The notes: generated by a model not told the origin, from the sequence alone. A stretch of DNA of 64,000 nucleotides from Clostridiaceae bacterium (GCA_029256485.1 JAQSXU010000005.1:124001-188000); one strand, 5' to 3'; numbered from the stretch's first letter, positions 1 to 9,144 are shown. Made by a program: numbers and translations.

Positions 1-395
1 AGTATACAAGTTTGCAGGAACTGCTGAAAAGTTCTGACTTTATAGTGTTGATGACTCCATTAACAAATGATACCTATCATCTTATTGGGGCAGAGGAATT
101 TAAAATTATGAAGAAAACTGCATACTTTATTAATACTTCAAGAGGGAAAACTGTAGATGAAAAAGCTCTCATTTTTGCACTTCAGAATAATTTTATAGCA
201 GGAGCTGGGCTTGATGTTTTTGACAAAGAGCCAATAGATATCCATAATGAACTGCTAAAGATGTCTAATGTGGTATTAACTCCTCATATAGGGTCTGCTA
301 CTTCAAAAACAAGATTTGAAATGGCTATGCTGGCAGCGGAAAATATGGTTAAGGCATTATTAGGGCAGATCCCTCCAAATTTGGTAAATCAATAG
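1..395 (+). CDS. D-isomer-specific 2-hydroxyacid dehydrogenase, C-terminal part (cut by window edge)
   Basis: This is the 3' end of an NAD(P)-dependent 2-hydroxyacid dehydrogenase; the reading frame is open to the left edge (first full codon at base 3), so the true start lies outside. Visible family landmarks are NTSRG in the cofactor domain, then GLDVFDKEP and TPHIGSAT, where the histidine is the catalytic acid/base of the family. Glyoxylate/hydroxypyruvate reductases and phosphoglycerate dehydrogenases share these motifs, so the substrate cannot be assigned from this fragment. The protein ends soon after the last Rossmann helix with no ACT extension, which argues against a long-form SerA. 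Confidence 0.9.
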   Translation, partial: YTSLQELLKSSDFIVLMTPLTNDTYHLIGAEEFKIMKKTAYFINTSRGKTVDEKALIFALQNNFIAGAGLDVFDKEPIDIHNELLKMSNVVLTPHIGSATSKTRFEMAMLAAENMVKALLGQIPPNLVNQ

Positions 396-467
396 ATTAA
401 GTATATGGACAATGGTATAAATGTTTGATATATTATTATATGAATGTTTAAAAAGGGAGAAATTTTT

Positions 468-608
468 ATGAGGCTAAATATTAATAGTATTAAAAGAGAA
501 CAGCATATAGCTTTCATAAGTTCAGTGTCAAAAAATGGAACTTATTTTATTTATGGGAGTAGTCTGTCCTTTTTTAAAAAAATATTAATATATGGTGCAA
601 ATTCATAG
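468..608 (+). CDS. small hypothetical ORF (46 aa)
   Basis: A 46-codon frame begins with ATG at 468, preceded by GGGAG at 455-459 with an 8-nt spacer, and stops at 608 just before a hairpin terminator. The product is basic and has a weakly hydrophobic C-terminal half, with no motif I recognise. The middle (ISSVSKNGTYFIYGS) resembles the first strands of a flavin-binding split-barrel protein of the pyridoxamine-oxidase type, so it could be a stub of one; that is only a suggestion. The good ribosome site and terminator support expression, while the short length and lack of a family keep confidence moderate. Confidence 0.4.
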   Translation: MRLNINSIKREQHIAFISSVSKNGTYFIYGSSLSFFKKILIYGANS

Positions 609-621
609 AAATGAAATTTAT

Positions 622-656
622 AAACTCTATGGCTTTTGTGCTGTAGAGTTTTTTTA
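622..656 (+). terminator. Rho-independent terminator
   Basis: AACTCTAT pairs with GTAGAGTT around a short loop, followed by a run of T. It closes the small ORF at 468-608 before the MFS gene. Confidence 0.7.
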
Positions 657-734
657 TATTTTCACAGAACTGCTCCAAAGATAAAATATTTATTTTTCAG
701 ATAAACAACTTTATCTATATTTGGAGGAGCAATT

Positions 735-1907
735 ATGAATAATTATAGAAAATATTTAAAAAGGAATATAAATATAACTTACTTATTTAATTTCTTAATG
801 TACTTTAGAGTGACAAATGCTATATGGATGATTTATTTAAGTTCCAAAGGACTTAGTTTATCTCAGCTTGGAATTTTGGAGGGAATTTTTCATGTAACAT
901 GTTTTTTGTGCGAGGTGCCAACAGGCGCAATTGCAGATATGTTTGGAAGAAAATTCAGCGTTGTTTTAGGAAGAATGTCAGCTGTAATTTCTACAATTTT
1001 AATGATATTCTCAACTAATATATTAGGATTTGCAATAGCATTTATATTTTCAGGATTATCCTATACATTGAATTCTGGCTCAGGTGAATCTCTCACATAT
1101 GATTCCCTTAAAGAACTAAATATACAAAATCAATATAAAAGGGTAGCAGGAAATATAAATTTTATAATTGAAATAGCACAAGGCATTGCAATTATTATTG
1201 GTGGCATTCTTTCGGACAAGAGGTTTCTATATGCTTATTTATTATGTCTTGCAGTTGAAACAGTGTCAATGCTTATTGCATTGATGTTTACTGAGCCAAG
1301 CATCATAGATAAAAGTCAAGAAAATATTGGAATGATTAAACAGGTTAAAAATAGTGCTGCAATAATTAAAAATGATTTAAATATATTATACTTAATTTTA
1401 TTTTTTTCATTAATATCAACATTAGGAACAACAGTTTATTTTTACTGTCAAAATTATTTTGATGAGCTTCATTTTTCAAAGACATTGATATCTATAATTT
1501 TTACTATGGATAACGTATTAAATGCACTTAGTGCTAAATTTGCTTTTAAAATAGAAGAAAAATTAAATAAAAAAGGTATAGTTATTTTAATGACAATACT
1601 TAATGCTGCTGGATTATTTGGCTTAGCATTTATGAAGGGGTACTTTACAATAATATTTTTCTTAATGACTTCATTTATTGAGGGCTTAGGGTATCCAATA
1701 TTCAGCGATTATATAAATTCTTTAATTCCTTCTGAAAACAGGGCAACTATATTGTCTTTTGAAAGTGCAGTATTCAGCATATTTATGATAGGATTTTTTC
1801 CTTTAGTTGGCTATATAGGCCAAAGGGTGGGATTGTCTTTTGCATTTATGATAATTGCATTTATATTTATACCAAATGTATTTTATTTAATAAGAAAATT
1901 AATTTAG
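735..1907 (+). CDS. MFS family transporter
   Basis: A 390-residue polytopic membrane protein with about 12 hydrophobic segments. The loop after TM2 carries the major-facilitator motif A (GAIADMFGRKF; pattern G-x3-D-x2-GRK), which identifies the superfamily. Start: ATG at 735 behind GGAGGAG at 723-729, good spacing. It stands alone, flanked by terminators on both sides, so it is probably monocistronic. Substrate unknown; drug/proton antiporters of this size are common in clostridia, but no substrate-specific motif is visible. Confidence 0.85.
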   Translation: MNNYRKYLKRNINITYLFNFLMYFRVTNAIWMIYLSSKGLSLSQLGILEGIFHVTCFLCEVPTGAIADMFGRKFSVVLGRMSAVISTILMIFSTNILGFAIAFIFSGLSYTLNSGSGESLTYDSLKELNIQNQYKRVAGNINFIIEIAQGIAIIIGGILSDKRFLYAYLLCLAVETVSMLIALMFTEPSIIDKSQENIGMIKQVKNSAAIIKNDLNILYLILFFSLISTLGTTVYFYCQNYFDELHFSKTLISIIFTMDNVLNALSAKFAFKIEEKLNKKGIVILMTILNAAGLFGLAFMKGYFTIIFFLMTSFIEGLGYPIFSDYINSLIPSENRATILSFESAVFSIFMIGFFPLVGYIGQRVGLSFAFMIIAFIFIPNVFYLIRKLI

Positions 1908-1940
1908 CATTACACAAAAACAACTAAACAAAATATTTAG

Positions 1941-1982
1941 AAGGCTAAAATTATACTTAATACAGTATTTTTAGCCTTTTTC
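1941..1982. terminator. bidirectional hairpin terminator
   Basis: AAGGCTAAAA (1941-1950) pairs with its reverse complement ending at 1980, then T-rich sequence. The A-run before and T-run after let it serve the MFS gene on the plus strand and the MATE remnant on the minus strand. Confidence 0.75.
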
Positions 1983-2006
1983 ACTGATCCTTTTTAATTC
2001 TTCTTA

Positions 2007-2277
2007 TTACAATATGATCATAAAAATTGATATTTTCATAGGTGTTTTTGAATCTCCTGCACCTCTTAATATGCCATTTGACACCAAATCAACTTGCGGA
2101 AACCGCCTCTTTACCAATATGACCTGCCATCATAGTGTTTATCATACCCATGGATGTTACAAATAATTGTTCCATAATAATTGGAATAGTTAATCCAATT
2201 ACGTCCTTTTTATACCACTTCAATTCCATCACCCGCATAAATTTTAATATACGAAATAGTATAACATTTAATATCAA
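2007..2277 (-). pseudogene. decayed MATE family efflux transporter (internal deletion and frameshift)
   Basis: Read on the minus strand, the first part encodes the classic MATE N-terminus: WYKKDVIGLTIPIIMEQ, then a segment ending HIGKEAVSAS, followed by TGA at about 2089. Immediately downstream, in the next frame, the DNA encodes SNGILRGAGDSKTPM, a motif lying roughly 100 residues further on in intact MATE proteins; that frame ends at TAA 2007-2009. A normal MATE protein is about 450 residues, so some 100 codons were deleted between the pieces and everything after the motif is gone. The natural start was probably TTG at 2223 behind GGGTG; the ORF start at 2277 lacks a ribosome site. An intact MATE gene lies at 12030-13391. 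Confidence 0.8.
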
Positions 2278-2475
2278 TTAGCATATTTTTAAGTTTTAAG
2301 GGTATATACTTGATTATAATAACAACTAAAGGTTTTCATTTAATATCCATTTAAAAAAATAAATATGTGAATTTTTTATGAAATTTTAAGAAATAATTTA
2401 TTACAATTTTATAAATATGATATAAAATAAAATAGTAAACTAATGAAAGTGCAATTTTTTGTATTGAGGTGTATT

Positions 2476-3948
2476 ATGCCTATAAAAGTAAAATTAATAA
2501 TGTCTAATATAATTATGGTGATAATTTCTGTGGTATTATCTGCCTTACTATTGGTTTTCATTGGAAACCATTATAGCAAGAAAGTTGAAACATCATATAA
2601 TTTGGATATGCACAAGAGAAATGATTTGTTAAGTAACCCTTATCTGCAGCTAAAAGATATTAACATGAAAAATTTTAATGAAATTAAGTTGGCAATTTCT
2701 AGAAACCCAGACTTGCTTAAAGATAATAATTATTTAAATGGATTAAATCAACTGTTTAAAAAAGGTAACAGCTTTATTGTGGTTAGAGAAGAAAATAATA
2801 TTATTTTTCAAGGCCAGAGTGGAATTAGCAGTTTAATAAATAAACTGCCTGAGTTTAATTTTAATATGACAGAGAAGGGTAATGGAGTCATTGTAGACAA
2901 TAATGATTTAGTAATAAAACAAATGGATTTTTTGTATAGAGATAAAGAAAGGGGAACCATATTTACTATTACTGATACTACTAATTTTTACAAAATAATT
3001 AGAGAATATGTAATAGTTTCTATAGTTTCTTTAATTACTATTATTTCAGCTATAAGCGGTATTTTTACATTTTTTACTTCACGATCCATTATTAAACCTC
3101 TGGATTCATTAAAAATTGGAACAGAAAAAATAAAAGATGGGGATTTGGATTTTGAAGTTAAAGCTACCTCAGGAGATGAGATAGGAGAATTATGTGTTGC
3201 ATTTGATGATATGAGAAAAAAGTTAAAGGAGTCTATAGAGGTTCAAGCACAATATGAGAACAATAGAAAAGAGTTGATTTCAAATATATCTCATGACCTT
3301 AAGACACCTATAACCTCAATAAAAGGATATGTGGAAGGAATTAAGGATGGTGTACCTGACACCCCTGAAAAAATGAATAAATATATTAATACAATATATA
3401 GCAAGGCAAAAAGCATGGATAAACTAATTGACGAATTGTTTCTATATTCAAAGCTTGATTTGAATAAAATTCCTTTTAACTTTGAAATAGTTAATATGGT
3501 TCCATATTTGTCGGATATTGCTGAGGAATTTCAATTTGATTTGGAAAAGAAAAATATAGATATTAAATTTTATAATGAAGCAGGTAAAACAGCTAAAGTA
3601 CTAATTGACGGCCAAAAGATTAATAGAGTAATGACAAATATAATTGGGAATTCAATAAAATATATGGATAAGCCCAATGGCGAAATAAATATTAAATTAA
3701 GTAAGAAGGACAAAAATGTAATAGTTAATATTACAGATAATGGGAAAGGAATACCAAAGGATGATATACCTTTTATATTTGACAGATTTTACAGAGCTGA
3801 CTCTTCTAGAAATACTGTCACAGGGGGTAGTGGGCTAGGTTTAGCTATATGTATGAAAATTATCGAAGAACATAATGGAAGAATATGGGCTGAAAGTTCT
3901 GAAAATATGGGAACAAGCATTACTTTCATTCTAAGTGAAGTAATATAG
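2476..3948 (+). CDS. two-component sensor histidine kinase (HAMP-HisKA-HATPase)
   Basis: A 490-residue membrane kinase. TM1 is near residues 8-32, an extracytoplasmic sensor region of about 150 residues follows, then TM2 near 180-205, a HAMP linker, the dimerisation/phosphoacceptor domain with His273 in SNISHDLKTP, and an ATPase domain with DNGKGIP and GGSGLGL boxes. Start: ATG at 2476 is preferred over the upstream ATG at 2443 because GAGGTG sits just before it. The response regulator gene begins 14 bp downstream, so the two form a classic kinase/regulator pair. The sensor domain matches no family I can name, so the signal is unknown; the neighbouring LTA-synthase-like gene is a possible but unproven target. 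Confidence 0.93.
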   Translation: MPIKVKLIMSNIIMVIISVVLSALLLVFIGNHYSKKVETSYNLDMHKRNDLLSNPYLQLKDINMKNFNEIKLAISRNPDLLKDNNYLNGLNQLFKKGNSFIVVREENNIIFQGQSGISSLINKLPEFNFNMTEKGNGVIVDNNDLVIKQMDFLYRDKERGTIFTITDTTNFYKIIREYVIVSIVSLITIISAISGIFTFFTSRSIIKPLDSLKIGTEKIKDGDLDFEVKATSGDEIGELCVAFDDMRKKLKESIEVQAQYENNRKELISNISHDLKTPITSIKGYVEGIKDGVPDTPEKMNKYINTIYSKAKSMDKLIDELFLYSKLDLNKIPFNFEIVNMVPYLSDIAEEFQFDLEKKNIDIKFYNEAGKTAKVLIDGQKINRVMTNIIGNSIKYMDKPNGEINIKLSKKDKNVIVNITDNGKGIPKDDIPFIFDRFYRADSSRNTVTGGSGLGLAICMKIIEEHNGRIWAESSENMGTSITFILSEVI

Positions 3949-3962
3949 AAAGGGAGATTTTT

Positions 3963-4649
3963 ATGAAGAAAATACTTATTATTGAGGATGAAGTTACTAT
4001 TGCAGAGCTGGAAAAGGATTATTTAGAACTCAGCGGCTTTAATGTTGATATAGAAACTTCTGGGGATGCAGGGCTTAAAAAAGCCAAGGAGGATAAGTAC
4101 AATCTAATTATTTTAGATGTAATGCTTCCAAGAGTAGATGGCTTTGATATATGTAAAGAAATTAGAAAGAACATGGATATACCAATTTTAATGGTTTCTG
4201 CAAAAAAAGAAGATATTGACAAGATAAGGGGGCTGGGGCTAGGTGCTGATGATTATATAACAAAACCATTTAGCCCAAGTGAATTGGTTGCCAGGGTGAA
4301 GTCTCACTTAACAAGGTATGAAAGGTTAGTTGGAAATGGAAATAAAAAGGAAGAAATAGAAATTAAAGGTCTGAGAATTGATAAAGCCTCAAGAAGGGTG
4401 TATATTAATGACAAGGAGATTAATTTTACAACAAAGGAATTGGATTTATTAATATTCCTTGCAGAAAACCCTAACAGAGTTTTTAGTAAGGATGAATTAT
4501 TTGATAAGTTATGGGGAATTGACTCCTATGGTGAAGTATCCACCGTGACTGTTCACATAAGAAAAATAAGAGAAAAAATTGAAACAGATACCTCAAATCC
4601 TGAATATATTGAAACAGTATGGGGTGCAGGGTATAGGTTTAAAGGGTAA
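3963..4649 (+). CDS. OmpR/PhoB-family response regulator
   Basis: A 228-residue two-domain regulator: receiver domain with acidic pocket IEDE near residue 7, phosphoacceptor Asp52 in LDVMLPR and the conserved KPF lysine near residue 100, then a winged-helix DNA-binding domain ending in the usual WGAGYRF. Length and order are standard. It follows the histidine kinase by 14 bp with its own AGGGAG ribosome site, so co-transcription with that kinase is expected. A strong hairpin terminator lies about 55 bp after the stop. Confidence 0.95.
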   Translation: MKKILIIEDEVTIAELEKDYLELSGFNVDIETSGDAGLKKAKEDKYNLIILDVMLPRVDGFDICKEIRKNMDIPILMVSAKKEDIDKIRGLGLGADDYITKPFSPSELVARVKSHLTRYERLVGNGNKKEEIEIKGLRIDKASRRVYINDKEINFTTKELDLLIFLAENPNRVFSKDELFDKLWGIDSYGEVSTVTVHIRKIREKIETDTSNPEYIETVWGAGYRFKG

Positions 4650-4677
4650 AAGAATTTATTATAATGTTAAAGAGTTC

Positions 4678-4700
4678 AAAGAATAAAGAACAAATCAGGT
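4678..4700. repeat. short dispersed repeat, copy 1
   Basis: A 23-bp segment (ending AAATCAGGT) matches 21 of 23 bases with 44889-44911, also just after a stop codon. Both copies lie next to terminators. Function unknown. Confidence 0.45.
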
Positions 4701-4705
4701 AGTTT

Positions 4706-4732
4706 GCCTTTCAGCACAGCTGAAAGGCTTTC
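4706..4732 (+). terminator. Rho-independent terminator after the two-component operon
   Basis: A perfect 10-bp stem GCCTTTCAGC / GCTGAAAGGC with a 3-nt loop is followed by TTTCT. It ends the 2476-4649 operon. Confidence 0.85.
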
Positions 4733-4902
4733 TAATTTGAACTTTACATTTTTGTTATGCTCAAAATTATTTTAGTAATAATAAATTTATAAAAGTTTAA
4801 TATTTGTTTATCACAAGTTAATAAGTTTGGTTTATTATAATAAAGTAGAAATTATTTTAATAAATGATTAAAATAAATAAATATATTTTGGTGGTGTAGA
4901 CA

Positions 4903-6798
4903 TTGTTACTAACAACAATATTTAAAAAATTTAAAAAGCCTATGTACATGCTTTTGAATAATAGTGATATTTTAGTATTTTTCATTATTTTTCTCATTAA
5001 ATTTGTACAGTATGGCAAGGAAATATCCCCTGATTATTTTTCTAAAGATGTATATTATCCAATAATAGGGTCAATATTAATATTATTAAGTATAACTTTA
5101 TTATTTAATGCTCAAAAAAGAGTTAAAGCGTTATACATAATAGACATAGTAATAAGTATAATACTAATAGCAGATTTAATGTACTTCCGCTATTATAAGG
5201 ACATTTTAACTATATCCTTATTAAAAAATGCAAAATTACTAACAGGTGTAACGTCCAGTTTAAAAGGATTAATTAAATTAGAAGATTTTTTATTCTTATC
5301 TGATTTAGTATTACTCAGACCATTAAAAAGGATGTTTGTAAATAACATTGCAAAATTAAGCAAGCAGAAGCTATTTATGAGGGCAATAAAGTTTGCTGTA
5401 TTATTACTTCTAGGAGTTGCTATTAATGGGGCGTCATTATATAAAGTATCTGTTGAGCAGCCCACTTTATTAAGTTCAATGAGTAATAGAATTTATCTTA
5501 CTAAATTAATTGGCAATTTGAATTTACATGCAGTAGACATATATAATACAGCACTAACTAAGATAAAAAATTCAAAACCTTTGCCAGCAGAAAAAGAAAA
5601 GAGTATTGAAACTTTTTTAACTACTAATAATGGAATTACTGTTCAGCAGACGAATTTAAAGGGAGTTGCTGAAGGTAAAAATTTAATTATGATTCAAGTT
5701 GAGGCTTTGCAGCAATTTGTAATAAATAAAAGCATTAATGGGCAAGAAATAACTCCAAACCTTAATAAGTGGCTGAAAAAGAGCCTTTATTTTAACAATT
5801 ATTTTTATCAGGTTGCCGGAGGAAATACATCGGATGCAGAATTTATGAGCAATAATTCACTATATCCTGCAGAATCAGGTGCAGCATATTATTTATATAG
5901 CGGAAATACCTACAACTCATTAGCACAGAGTCTTGAAAGCAAAAACTACTATACAGCAGCTTTACACGGCAACTCGGAAGGTTTTTGGAATAGAAATGTC
6001 ATGTATAAAGCCCAGGGCTTTGATGATTTTTATGGACAGAGAAGCTTCACGTTAGATGAGAATGTAGGACTTGGATTAAGTGATAAATCATTTTTAACCC
6101 AATCTATTGAAAAAATGAGTCAATTTAAAAAACCATACTATTCATTTTTGGTAACATTAAGCAGCCATTTCCCATATAACGATACTAAAGCTTACGGCGA
6201 TTTTAACGTTGGGGAATATGAAGGGACATTACTGGGAAATTATTTGAAAGCTATTCATTATACAGATGAACAATTGGGAATGTTCTTGCAGCAATTACAG
6301 GAAAAAGGAATGGATAAGGATTCCTTGATAGTGTTATATGGAGATCATTTTGCAATACCAAAAGAAAATATGGATGAACTTTATAAATTTGAAAATGAAA
6401 CTAATAAAGATGATTTACAATGGTACCAATATCAAAAAGTACCTCTGATTATTCATTTTCCTAATGATGAATACAAAGGTGTAAATTCAACATATTCTGG
6501 ACAGATGGATTTATATCCTACACTGGCTAATTTGTTAAATCTACAAGAAAAATATATGTTCGGAAAGGATATATTAAACAGCAAAGACCAAAAGGTAGTA
6601 TTCAGGAATGGATCATTTACTGATGGCAAAGTATTTTACATTTCATGGACTAATACTTATTATGATATTTCTTCCGGACAAAAGATACCTGAAACCACTG
6701 AGTTAAAGGAGAAGAAGGAACAATACTTAAGTGAACTTCAGTATTCAGATGATTTATTGAATCATAATCTTTTAAAGGAAATAAAAACAAGTAAGTAA
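4903..6798 (+). CDS. LTA synthase family protein (membrane sulfatase-fold phosphoglycerol transferase)
   Basis: A 631-residue protein with the lipoteichoic-acid-synthase layout: several N-terminal membrane helices (to about residue 185), then a large extracellular alkaline-phosphatase/sulfatase-fold domain. Catalytic-domain landmarks are MIQVEALQ, the nucleophile Thr309 in GGNTSDAEF, TLSSHFPY and the metal site YGDHF. The expected reaction is transfer of glycerol phosphate from phosphatidylglycerol to a growing chain or glycolipid anchor. Start: TTG at 4903, six bases after GGTGGTG; the next ATG (about 4942) has no ribosome site. Synthase and primase types cannot be separated by eye. Confidence 0.88.
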   Translation: MLLTTIFKKFKKPMYMLLNNSDILVFFIIFLIKFVQYGKEISPDYFSKDVYYPIIGSILILLSITLLFNAQKRVKALYIIDIVISIILIADLMYFRYYKDILTISLLKNAKLLTGVTSSLKGLIKLEDFLFLSDLVLLRPLKRMFVNNIAKLSKQKLFMRAIKFAVLLLLGVAINGASLYKVSVEQPTLLSSMSNRIYLTKLIGNLNLHAVDIYNTALTKIKNSKPLPAEKEKSIETFLTTNNGITVQQTNLKGVAEGKNLIMIQVEALQQFVINKSINGQEITPNLNKWLKKSLYFNNYFYQVAGGNTSDAEFMSNNSLYPAESGAAYYLYSGNTYNSLAQSLESKNYYTAALHGNSEGFWNRNVMYKAQGFDDFYGQRSFTLDENVGLGLSDKSFLTQSIEKMSQFKKPYYSFLVTLSSHFPYNDTKAYGDFNVGEYEGTLLGNYLKAIHYTDEQLGMFLQQLQEKGMDKDSLIVLYGDHFAIPKENMDELYKFENETNKDDLQWYQYQKVPLIIHFPNDEYKGVNSTYSGQMDLYPTLANLLNLQEKYMFGKDILNSKDQKVVFRNGSFTDGKVFYISWTNTYYDISSGQKIPETTELKEKKEQYLSELQYSDDLLNHNLLKEIKTSK

Positions 6799-6919
6799 TA
6801 TTTTGTAACATTGAAACTTTTATTATAAATTAATGAAATTTTAAGATTTATTTAGAAACATTTAACCTTTTAATGTTATTCTATTAGTAGATAAAATTTT
6901 ATATTGGAGGCACTTAATA

Positions 6920-7039
6920 ATGATTAACAATTTTTTTAAACAGGAAAAAAACTTTAATACAGAAAAATTTATATGGTTATCTAAGTATGCCTTTGTAATA
7001 ACTAGCTTATGTGTTTTTGTTAAATTAATATTTGATTAA
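6920..7039 (+). CDS. small membrane peptide (39 aa), hypothetical
   Basis: The ATG at 6920 is preceded by TTGGAGG at 6904-6910, a strong ribosome site with nine-base spacing, and the frame ends at 7039, forty bases before a strong terminator. The product has a charged N-terminal half and a single hydrophobic helix (YAFVITSLCVFVKLIF) at the C-terminus, as in many small clostridial membrane proteins. No family recognised. The ribosome site and terminator make it a credible gene despite its size. Confidence 0.6.
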   Translation: MINNFFKQEKNFNTEKFIWLSKYAFVITSLCVFVKLIFD

Positions 7040-7080
7040 CAATATATAATCTACATAGAATAATTATTGCATTGAAACAA

Positions 7081-7116
7081 GCCTTTCTGCCTTTAGCAGA
7101 AAGGCTGTTTATTTTT
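7081..7116 (+). terminator. Rho-independent terminator
   Basis: A perfect 10-bp stem GCCTTTCTGC / GCAGAAAGGC (7081-7090, 7096-7105) with a 5-nt loop and a T-rich tail. It closes the LTA-synthase/small-peptide region ahead of hydE. Confidence 0.85.
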
Positions 7117-7190
7117 TACCATTAGACAAAGTTACCGTGTAAATGATAAAATATAATCACAATAAATTAGGAAAAGGAAAAGGGATAAAT

Positions 7191-8258
7191 ATGAGCAATT
7201 CAAGGATAATTGAATTAATTGACAAATTATATGAAACAAATTATATAGATGATAAAGAACTATTATTTTTACTGGATAACATTACTATAGAGGAAGAGGA
7301 ATATTTAATTAGCAAGGCAAATGAAATCAGAATAAGCACCTATGGTCACAAGGTATTTATGAGAGGATTAATAGAATTTACTAACTTTTGCAAAAGATCT
7401 TGTGCCTACTGCGGCATAAGAGCTATGAACACCAAGGCAGATAGATACAGATTAACTAAAGAAGAAATACTTTCAGCTTGTGAACAAGGATATAAATTAG
7501 GATATAGAACCTTTGTACTTCAGGGTGGAGAGGATGACTATTTCACCGATGATAAAATTGTAGAAATAGTCAAGGACATTAAGAGTAAATATCCTGATAG
7601 TGCTATAACTTTATCTATAGGGGAAAAATCTTATGAATCATATAAAAAATACTTTGATGCAGGAGCAGAGAGGTATTTATTAAGGCACGAAACTGCATCA
7701 AAAGAACTTTATGAGAAACTTCATAAGAATATGAGCTTTGAAAATAGAATTAATTGTCTGTGGAATTTAAAAGAAATAGGCTATCAGGTAGGAGCTGGGT
7801 TCATGGTAGGGCTTCCAGGACAAACAAATGAGGATTTAGTTAAGGATATAATGTTTATTAAGGAACTTAAGCCACATATGGTGGGTATAGGTCCATTCAT
7901 TCCACATAAGGATACACCATTAGGACAGGAAAAAGGCGGCACAGTAGAAAAAACAGTAATTATGCTGGCAATAATCAGATTATTTTTACCTGAAGTGCTA
8001 CTTCCTGCTACTACGGCTTTGGGAACTCTGGATCCAGTTGGCAGAGAAAAAGGTTTGAAGGCTGGAGGGAATGTAGTAATGCCTAATCTTTCTCCTGTAA
8101 CCGTAAGAAAAAAATATTCACTATATGATGGAAAGATTTGCACAGGTGATGAAGCTGCTGAATGCAGAGTATGCATTGAAGGTAGAATTACTAGATCTGG
8201 ATATTCTGTTGATATGGGAAGAGGAGACAATATAACGTGGAAAAATAAGGGATGTTAA
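7191..8258 (+). CDS. hydE: [FeFe] hydrogenase H-cluster radical SAM maturase HydE
   Basis: A 355-residue radical SAM protein. The [4Fe-4S]/SAM motif is C67-x3-C71-x2-C74 in NFCKRSCAYCG, followed by ADRYRLTKEEI, a typical HydE segment. A second C-terminal cysteine set, Cys317-x7-Cys325-x2-Cys328, matches the auxiliary cluster spacing of Thermotoga HydE. HydE helps build the dithiolate-bridged di-iron unit of [FeFe] hydrogenase with HydG and HydF, neither of which is in this window. Start: ATG at 7191 behind AAAAGGGA is preferred to the ATG at 7143, which has no ribosome site. The AraC-type regulator starts one base after its stop. Confidence 0.93.
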   Translation: MSNSRIIELIDKLYETNYIDDKELLFLLDNITIEEEEYLISKANEIRISTYGHKVFMRGLIEFTNFCKRSCAYCGIRAMNTKADRYRLTKEEILSACEQGYKLGYRTFVLQGGEDDYFTDDKIVEIVKDIKSKYPDSAITLSIGEKSYESYKKYFDAGAERYLLRHETASKELYEKLHKNMSFENRINCLWNLKEIGYQVGAGFMVGLPGQTNEDLVKDIMFIKELKPHMVGIGPFIPHKDTPLGQEKGGTVEKTVIMLAIIRLFLPEVLLPATTALGTLDPVGREKGLKAGGNVVMPNLSPVTVRKKYSLYDGKICTGDEAAECRVCIEGRITRSGYSVDMGRGDNITWKNKGC

Positions 8259-8259
8259 T

Positions 8260-9144
8260 ATGGACAATGAAAGTTTTGAGGAGAAAATTAAAAGAGGTTA
8301 TCTATGGGATGATTTTCGCTTTTTCCATTTGAAGGATAAAAATAATTTGGAATTTGAATTTCACTACCATGACTTTAATAAAATTATAATTTTTATTTCA
8401 GGTGAAGTTACTTATTTAATAGAGGGAAAAGCATATAATCTTAAACCATGGGATATACTTCTTGTGAATAGTAATGAAATACATAAACCTGTAATAAATG
8501 CAAACTGTGATTATGAGAGAATTATTATTTGGGTGAATTCTAAATTTTTGAGAACTCAAAATAAGGATTGCGACTTATTAAACTGCTTTAAAATAGTCTC
8601 AAGTAACAAGTCAAATTTACTTAGATTAAAGACTCATTTTCCAACAAGCCTTGAATATACTCTGCTTAAGCTTCAAGATGCATGTCAGGATGAGGAATTT
8701 GGCAGCAAAGTATTAAAAAATTCTTTATTCTTGCAGTTCATGGTGATTATTAACAGGATATGTTTAAATATTGAAAACAGAGTTGATAATTCAGAAATAG
8801 AATATGATGAAACAATTAATTCCATCATTAATTATATAAATGAAAACATAAGTGAGGAATTATCTATAGATAGTATTTCTTCTGCTTTTTATATGAATAA
8901 ATACTATCTAATGCATAAGTTTAAATTGCAGACAGGCTATACACTCCACAGTTATATAATGCAAAAAAGGCTTATGGCTGCAGCATCACTGATAAAAAAG
9001 GGAATAAGCGTAACTGATGTTTGTATTAAGTGTGGTTTTAAAGATTATTCAAATTTTTTGAGAACTTTTAGAAATACTTTTGGTGTATCTCCTAAAAAGT
9101 ACTATAGAACTTTCGTTGAAATTGAAAGTTCTAATAGTAACTAG
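8260..9144 (+). CDS. AraC family transcriptional regulator
   Basis: A 294-residue regulator with an N-terminal cupin-like sensor region (EFHYHDFNKIIIFISGEV pattern, then a DILLVNSNEIHKP strand) and a C-terminal double helix-turn-helix containing the AraC signature CGFKDYSNFLRTFRNTFG. The start ATG lies one base after the hydE stop, so the two are almost certainly co-transcribed and probably translationally coupled. The cupin suggests a small-molecule effector, otherwise unknown. Linking it to hydrogenase maturation is only inference from position. It converges on the methyltransferase gene, with a single base between the two CDS ends. Confidence 0.9.
   Translation: MDNESFEEKIKRGYLWDDFRFFHLKDKNNLEFEFHYHDFNKIIIFISGEVTYLIEGKAYNLKPWDILLVNSNEIHKPVINANCDYERIIIWVNSKFLRTQNKDCDLLNCFKIVSSNKSNLLRLKTHFPTSLEYTLLKLQDACQDEEFGSKVLKNSLFLQFMVIINRICLNIENRVDNSEIEYDETINSIINYINENISEELSIDSISSAFYMNKYYLMHKFKLQTGYTLHSYIMQKRLMAAASLIKKGISVTDVCIKCGFKDYSNFLRTFRNTFGVSPKKYYRTFVEIESSNSN

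Noticed and set aside
1981..2100. Alternative minus-strand frame reading NINFYDHIVIRRIKKDQ and a stop, over the MATE remnant
   Set aside because: It looks like the tail of some enzyme but the other frame gives the well-conserved MATE motif ILRGAGDSKTPM in the expected context, so this frame is taken as chance.
7784..8230. 148-codon antisense ORF inside hydE
   Set aside because: The sense strand encodes intact HydE with both cysteine motifs; the antisense product has no family features or ribosome site.
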